19,132 bases of DNA, taken from the NCBI GenBank assembly GCA_964401455.1, contig CAYNYI010000059.1:1-19132 (forward strand), in the 5' to 3' direction. This DNA comes from CAYNYI01 sp964401455 (lineage in GTDB: Bacteria > Fibrobacterota > OXYB2-FULL-49-7 > CAYNYI01). Of the stretch, positions 15,111 to 19,132 are shown piece by piece. Positions within the stretch are counted from its first letter, which is position 1, and every line of letters begins with the position of its first letter. The translations under genes and the position numbers were made by a program. The notes under the pieces are model-generated. The model was not told the DNA's origin and did no database searches. It was given only the letters and a program-made list of their open reading frames with translations.

Positions 15111-15851
15111 CTAGTCAGAGAAACGGAGATTCCTCGCATGAGGGCCAAGTAAGACCTGTCCGTTTTTCTCATTGTCAACTACAAGCAAGCCCTCGGCGTT
15201 TATTCCGGATATCTTTCCGTTGATCTTTTCTTCAGGATTGGACGCAGTTACCCTCCTGCCCTTACCGAATAAAAAACTGTTTGCATGTTTCATGAAGCAA
15301 TTCCTGTCTGCTCCCGCAATTTCCAAATTTTTTTCGGTATGAAGAAGAACCGTCTTCATTATTTCTACGGGCTGCCTTATTTTTTTGTCAATTTCATAAA
15401 GTGAAACCGAATCAGGGGCTTTATTTCTTTCTTCAAGGGTGCTGTTTACATTAATTCCGCATCCGGCGACAGCAGCTTTGCTTGAATATACTATTTCTGT
15501 AAGAATGCCCGCTATTTTCTTATAATTCACATAAACATCATTGGGCCATTTCAATTTAAAATTCCCACCAAGGCAGATTTTCTCAAGAGATTCACATATA
15601 CTAACTGAGATTATCAAAGAAAGATCTTCTGTATTACAACTTAATTTATTGAGGTAATAAAGCACAGAAAAGGTTAAATCGCGCCCTGCCGGGCTGACCC
15701 AACAATTTCCGCGACGTCCCCTTCCTGCTCTCTGGAAATCTGCGTGTATAACAGTCCGGTCATGGAAAAAAGATAAATTTTCCTTTAAGAAGCTATTCGT
15801 TGACCCCATAGAGCTGAATGTTTTTATAATGTATTTTCCTCTGCGCCGCAT
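15111..15851 (-). CDS. birA: Biotin--[acetyl-CoA carboxylase] ligase
   Basis: BirA attaches biotin to the biotin carboxyl carrier protein via biotinyl-AMP, supporting fatty acid synthesis. The 246-residue protein has the catalytic and C-terminal SH3-like domains but no N-terminal winged-helix, so it is a class I ligase that should not repress biotin genes. Motifs: STNSFLKE (17-24), the biotinyl-AMP loop RAGRGRRGNCW (41-51), KWPNDV (101-106), KIAGILTEI (112-120, catalytic Lys112), and GCGINVN. The C-terminal part (VTASNPEEKINGKISGINAEG) is the usual SH3-like fold. It is the first gene of the long minus-strand series and is divergent from the STAS-like gene. Confidence 0.93.
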   Translation of the reverse strand: MRRRGKYIIKTFSSMGSTNSFLKENLSFFHDRTVIHADFQRAGRGRRGNCWVSPAGRDLTFSVLYYLNKLSCNTEDLSLIISVSICESLEKICLGGNFKLKWPNDVYVNYKKIAGILTEIVYSSKAAVAGCGINVNSTLEERNKAPDSVSLYEIDKKIRQPVEIMKTVLLHTEKNLEIAGADRNCFMKHANSFLFGKGRRVTASNPEEKINGKISGINAEGLLVVDNEKNGQVLLGPHARNLRFSD

Positions 15852-15959
15852 GGACTTTAATATAATTTTTTCACTTTAACGATTACCGTTATAAATACCT
15901 AAAGATAAAGCCTCTTACCGTCCGATATATAGAATAAACAGAAAAAAACGGAGGCTGCC
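15852..15959. promoter_or_regulatory. Divergent intergenic region between birA and the STAS-like gene
   Basis: These 108 A/T-rich bases separate two divergent gene series, so they should hold promoters for both. A TATAAA at 15890-15895 is a possible -10 for the rightward genes, with no convincing -35 at 17 bases. For the leftward series there is an A/T-rich TTATAT stretch near 15860, but the assignment is weak. GGAGG at 15950-15954 is the ribosome-binding site of the STAS-like gene. No clear operator or riboswitch is visible. Confidence 0.35.
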
Positions 15960-16322
15960 ATGGAAAATATTTCAGTAACTTACAATAAAGGGAGCGTTAT
16001 CCTAAAGATAAGCAGAAATGCGACTCTTGATGAAATCAACCATTTGGTTCTTTATTTAAAAGGCAGTTTAGAATTCGGGATAACTTCATTTATCATCGAA
16101 CCCGATGACAGGGGTGAAATTTTAGGCGCTGTTATAAATCTTTTATCATATTTAATAAAAAATACCGGTGAAGACCGGAATGTAAGACTGAGAAACCCCG
16201 GCCGAGAATGTCTTGAACTTCTTAAAATAACCGGAATTATCTCAAAAATAAAGCAAATCGAATATACTGACAGCAAACATTTCAAGCCCGATTCAGGAAT
16301 AATTATGTCCAGAAGCGCCTGA
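15960..16322 (+). CDS. STAS-like protein lacking the phospho-acceptor motif
   Basis: This 120-residue protein has the general shape of STAS / anti-sigma-factor antagonist domains: strands ISVTYNKGSVILKI, helix DEINHLVLYLKGSL, strand FIIEP, then the helix GAVINLLSYLIKNT. The closing VRLRNPGRECLELLKITGI matches the C-terminal pattern of such domains well. The loop where a phosphorylatable serine normally sits (DSSG) reads DDRGEI (49-54), so partner-switching by phosphorylation is unlikely. GGAGG lies five bases before the ATG. It is followed after 19 bases by the NusG domain II gene, so the two are probably co-transcribed. It could also be a non-enzymatic structural relative of STAS; the function is open. 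Confidence 0.65.
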   Translation: MENISVTYNKGSVILKISRNATLDEINHLVLYLKGSLEFGITSFIIEPDDRGEILGAVINLLSYLIKNTGEDRNVRLRNPGRECLELLKITGIISKIKQIEYTDSKHFKPDSGIIMSRSA

Positions 16323-16341
16323 TTAATTATTTTAAAGGCCG

Positions 16342-16740
16342 ATGGAGAAAATACCAAATACGTTCCTGAAAATAAGGCCACTGGACATTCTTATTGCGGC
16401 CTTAATTATCCTTCCCGCTGTCTTTTTTTTGCTCATAAAAAAAACAGTCGCTACATCCGGCCACGAAGCCCTTATATATTCCCGCGGAGAGCTTTTTTAT
16501 AAACTCAAAATCGAAAAAACAGGATTTGATACGGTTAGAGTAGCCGGCACCAAGGGTCATACGGTTTTTGTCAGGGATTCGTCGGGGTTGCGGGCAGTAT
16601 CCTCCCCATGCCCGTTCGGTCATTGTCTCAGGCAGTCTCCCGCAATAAGCCCGGGAGATCAAATCATATGCGTCCCCAACAAGGTCAGAGCGGTAATAAA
16701 AAGCCGCGGAACCCGCGAAATTGATGCTGTGTCAGAATAG
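16342..16740 (+). CDS. Membrane-anchored NusG domain II protein
   Basis: This 132-residue protein has one N-terminal membrane helix (about 14-33, ILIAALIILPAVFFLL) and a C-terminal beta-rich domain. That domain shows the NusG_II pattern: GHTVFVRDSSGLRAVSSPCP, then CPFGHC (C90, C95), ISPGDQIICVPNKVRAVI. The pattern is that of NusG domain II proteins, which usually read SPCPdkxC and IVCLPNrvvV. The domain would face the periplasm. AAAGG lies close to the ATG. The neighbouring gene 41 bases downstream is the lptD-like gene. A role in LPS transport is an inference from context only; the family is also known in non-LPS bacteria, where its job is unclear. Confidence 0.85.
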   Translation: MEKIPNTFLKIRPLDILIAALIILPAVFFLLIKKTVATSGHEALIYSRGELFYKLKIEKTGFDTVRVAGTKGHTVFVRDSSGLRAVSSPCPFGHCLRQSPAISPGDQIICVPNKVRAVIKSRGTREIDAVSE

Positions 16741-16781
16741 CGTTTATGCGCGCCTTAACTGCAAAAATTTATATTTAATCT

Positions 16782-19132
16782 ATGAAATTCCTAAAATTAC
16801 TGTTTTTTGCCTTCTTTTTAATTCGGCCTTTCCCGCTATCCGCGGAAACTCAGGATGATGACAGTGTTAATACGAAAAATAACAAAGAAGGTCTCCAGGA
16901 TTCAGTAATGTACTCCGGTGACAGCATTTCTTATGATATTTTATCAAAAAGCATGACAATAACGGGCAGCGGGACTATAAAATATCAGGATATGACCCTC
17001 AACGCGGACACAATAGAGTATGATACCGAGAATAGATTTATAACAGCGAACGGAAACGGGGTACTTAAAGACGGGAATGAGACAATATACTGCGAGAAAC
17101 TGGAATATAACATATCATCAGGTAAAGGACGGCTGAAAAACGCCACAAGCAGTGGAAAAAAAGAACTGTATAACGGTTCCGTTATAGCGCGACTTAAAAA
17201 TAAATCACTGCTGATTGAAAACGGGGACTACACAACCTGCGGCTCGAAAGACCTTACGCATTACTTTTTCTACGGGCATAAAATGAAGCTTCTCCCCGGA
17301 GACAAAATACTAGCTAAACCTATGATATTAAACATAGCCGAGACTCCTGTAGCTGTAATTCCATATTTCATTGCGCCAGCCTCAAAGGGAAGACAGTCCG
17401 GATGGCTGAGACCGCACTGGGGAGAATCCTTCAGCGGCGGTAATGCCAGAGGCTATATAGATAATGTCGGATATTATTTCGCTACCAATGATTATATGGA
17501 CCATATGGTTAAATTCGATATGAGCAACGGCGACGGTTTCTTTTTTAGAGATTATACAGTTAACGCGCAGATGCGGTATCATCTTAAAGACTGGGTGCCG
17601 ACAGGGCGCATAAGCTACACCAGAAGTGTAATAAAAAATACAGGTTACTCTGCAAGGGAAGACTGGGGGCTAAATTTTACGCATAGAAACTTTCTTACCC
17701 CCGACCATACCTTTTCTATTTACGGTTCAGGCAGAATGACTGGATCACGCACATTTTATCAGGAGACATCACCGGATCGTGATGATTATCTTCGAGAAAA
17801 CATTAACTCCGATCTTGAACTGAGAAAGACATGGCCTAAACTGAACGCAAACGCCTATATTAAAGCGCATCAGGATCGGGATCTTGAAGAGGATATAACC
17901 AATGAATCTTTGCCCCTTTTCGGGTTCAATTTCAACAATCGTCTCTTGATAGACACCTCTTCCAAAGAGCCCTACCGTTTCGGAGATCCAAAGGTAACAG
18001 GCGATACATCCGGAACATTCCCGGCTGATGAATGGTCACCGAAAGATTTCATTTACAATATTTATTACGGCTATAAAATGCAGGGAGTAAACAAAAACCG
18101 TTCCGCGCCCGATGATGACCGCCGCCCCGGATTCAAAGGCAGAAAAGCAATAGGACACGACCTTAACGTAAGCGTACCACAGGATTTCCTGAAATATTTC
18201 AAACTGACGCCGTCCTTCAGCTATCATGAAGGATGGTTTGACAGGAAAATTCTCCCTGATACCATAATAGAAGTAGGCATTGACAGCAATGAAAACTATT
18301 TCCGGGATACTACAATAACCCAGGATACAATCGGGCTTGAGGGAGAAAATTTTTTTTACAGGCGCCATACATGGCAAACCGGTTTTTCGCTAAGCACAAA
18401 ACTGTTTGGAACATTCGCGCCAGAAGGCGCGGGGCGGTTCGGTGGTTTGAGGCATGAATTAAGGCCGACACTGGGTTTTACATATTCGCCGGAATGGGAA
18501 AACGGACAATATTTCGACCCGCTGGGAGTGGCAACCGCATCTACAAGAAACTCTCCACTCCGGAAAAGCTGTGATATCGGCTTCAGTCATCTTTTCCAGA
18601 CAAAGATCAAAGAAAACCCGGAGAATGAAAAATCAAAAGAGCGAAAAATAAATCTTCTAAACCTCCGGCAGAACACACATTACAATTTCGCGGCCGACTC
18701 CGCACGCTGGGCTGACCTGAGCAGCAGCGGAGGTACCCGCATAGCGATGTTCTCTACAAGTTTTTCAACCCTGCACGATATAGTAGAGAAAAAAAACGGC
18801 AGCACACCCTCGCTTTTAAAACTCATTAATTACAGTCTTTCTGTTTCAACTTCTCTTCGCATAAACGGTAAAATTTCTTCAGGCGATATCTCCGCCGACT
18901 CCGTCTTCCCCTACTATCCGGAACTTCCCGAGATGCCCGACGACTCACTTAATCGTCCGGGAACAAACCCGCTTTACGAAAATGACTTCGACGAACTATC
19001 CGGATTTTCCGAAATTGAACGGGATACAGACCCTGACGCTGAAAAAGCCGCAAGAAACGGCATGCTTCCCTGGAGTTTCAGCTCAGGATTTTCTTACCGG
19101 TACAGAGCTGACCTGGATGAAGAGTTTAATGA
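16782..19132 (+). CDS. lptD: LptD/OstA-like LPS assembly outer-membrane protein (3' truncated by window)
   Basis: The reading frame is open from ATG 16782 to the window end (at least 783 codons) with no stop. LptD, with LptE, inserts LPS into the outer leaflet of the outer membrane. A signal peptide (MKFLKLLFFAFFLIRPFPLSA) is cut before ETQDD. Then comes an OstA/LptA-like beta-jellyroll (YSGDSISYDILSKSMTITGS, LNADTIEYDTENRFITA, YTTCGSKD). The transition IAETPVAVIPYFIAPASKGR with SGWLRPHWGE marks the start of the barrel domain. The rest is long strand-and-turn sequence with many aromatic residues, as in a beta-barrel. Cysteines are few, so the E. coli disulfide pattern is not apparent. No clear ribosome-binding site is seen; it lies 41 bases after the NusG domain II gene. 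The C-terminus is outside the window. Confidence 0.87.
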   Translation, partial: MKFLKLLFFAFFLIRPFPLSAETQDDDSVNTKNNKEGLQDSVMYSGDSISYDILSKSMTITGSGTIKYQDMTLNADTIEYDTENRFITANGNGVLKDGNETIYCEKLEYNISSGKGRLKNATSSGKKELYNGSVIARLKNKSLLIENGDYTTCGSKDLTHYFFYGHKMKLLPGDKILAKPMILNIAETPVAVIPYFIAPASKGRQSGWLRPHWGESFSGGNARGYIDNVGYYFATNDYMDHMVKFDMSNGDGFFFRDYTVNAQMRYHLKDWVPTGRISYTRSVIKNTGYSAREDWGLNFTHRNFLTPDHTFSIYGSGRMTGSRTFYQETSPDRDDYLRENINSDLELRKTWPKLNANAYIKAHQDRDLEEDITNESLPLFGFNFNNRLLIDTSSKEPYRFGDPKVTGDTSGTFPADEWSPKDFIYNIYYGYKMQGVNKNRSAPDDDRRPGFKGRKAIGHDLNVSVPQDFLKYFKLTPSFSYHEGWFDRKILPDTIIEVGIDSNENYFRDTTITQDTIGLEGENFFYRRHTWQTGFSLSTKLFGTFAPEGAGRFGGLRHELRPTLGFTYSPEWENGQYFDPLGVATASTRNSPLRKSCDIGFSHLFQTKIKENPENEKSKERKINLLNLRQNTHYNFAADSARWADLSSSGGTRIAMFSTSFSTLHDIVEKKNGSTPSLLKLINYSLSVSTSLRINGKISSGDISADSVFPYYPELPEMPDDSLNRPGTNPLYENDFDELSGFSEIERDTDPDAEKAARNGMLPWSFSSGFSYRYRADLDEEFN

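Noticed and set aside
17382..18377. Minus-strand open frames opposite the right-edge gene
   Set aside because: They lie antisense to the lptD-like reading frame, which is continuous, has a signal peptide and shows OstA/LptD landmarks.
1..19132. Mobile elements, tRNA or rRNA genes, phage genes or a defence island
   Set aside because: I saw no transposase, integrase, terminal inverted repeats, tRNA cloverleaf or rRNA sequence anywhere in the window.

Overview
The window comes from a Gram-negative, LPS-making bacterium of moderate G+C. The evidence is a kdsB gene (CMP-Kdo synthesis), an LptD/OstA-type outer-membrane LPS assembly gene, and type IV pilus / type II secretion style genes. A decayed fragment at the left edge resembles the C-terminal sorting (FlgD/T9SS-like) module typical of the FCB group. 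The rhomboid protease also has a C-terminal tail of a kind seen in FCB rhomboids. An FCB-type lineage, perhaps Fibrobacterota-like, is my best guess, but the sequence does not prove it.

Layout. Positions 1-451 hold a minus-strand remnant of a secreted protein with two frame breaks. Positions 562-2070 (plus) hold a two-gene unit: a small four-cysteine protein and a protein with a C-terminal DUF1961 (YesU-like) domain. From 15851 down to 2143 runs an almost gapless minus-strand series of 14 genes. In transcription order they are birA, a PilB/GspE-like protein, pcrA/uvrD helicase, gatC, kdsB, a GAF-HD-GYP phosphodiesterase, a ComEA-like HhH protein, a PilM-like protein, a PilN-like protein, rsmD, coaD, a rhomboid protease, a GT-B glycosyltransferase and a PEGA-domain membrane protein. 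Several neighbours overlap or sit within 25 bases of each other, so much of the series is probably co-transcribed. The PEGA gene contains an 18-bp tandem repeat interrupted by a 100-N assembly gap. From 15960 rightwards (plus) come a STAS-like protein, a membrane-anchored NusG domain II protein and an lptD-like gene that runs off the window end.

How the genes work together. Housekeeping genes (biotin ligase, helicase, GatC, RsmD, CoaD) are mixed with envelope and pilus genes. The most interesting part is a putative cyclic-di-GMP-linked pilus/secretion module. The PilB/GspE-like protein has two tandem N-terminal segments that fit the MshEN c-di-GMP-binding pattern with exact spacing. Its ATPase core is degenerate (Walker A Lys replaced by Arg, Asp box and His box eroded), while its tetracysteine zinc motif is kept. 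Three genes downstream of it (fourth in order) is an HD-GYP enzyme with all its catalytic motifs, followed by comEA-, pilM- and pilN-like genes. I infer a c-di-GMP-sensing, possibly non-hydrolysing PilB paralogue acting with PilM/PilN and a DNA-binding ComEA-like protein. No pilin, secretin, PilC or canonical PilB is visible here.
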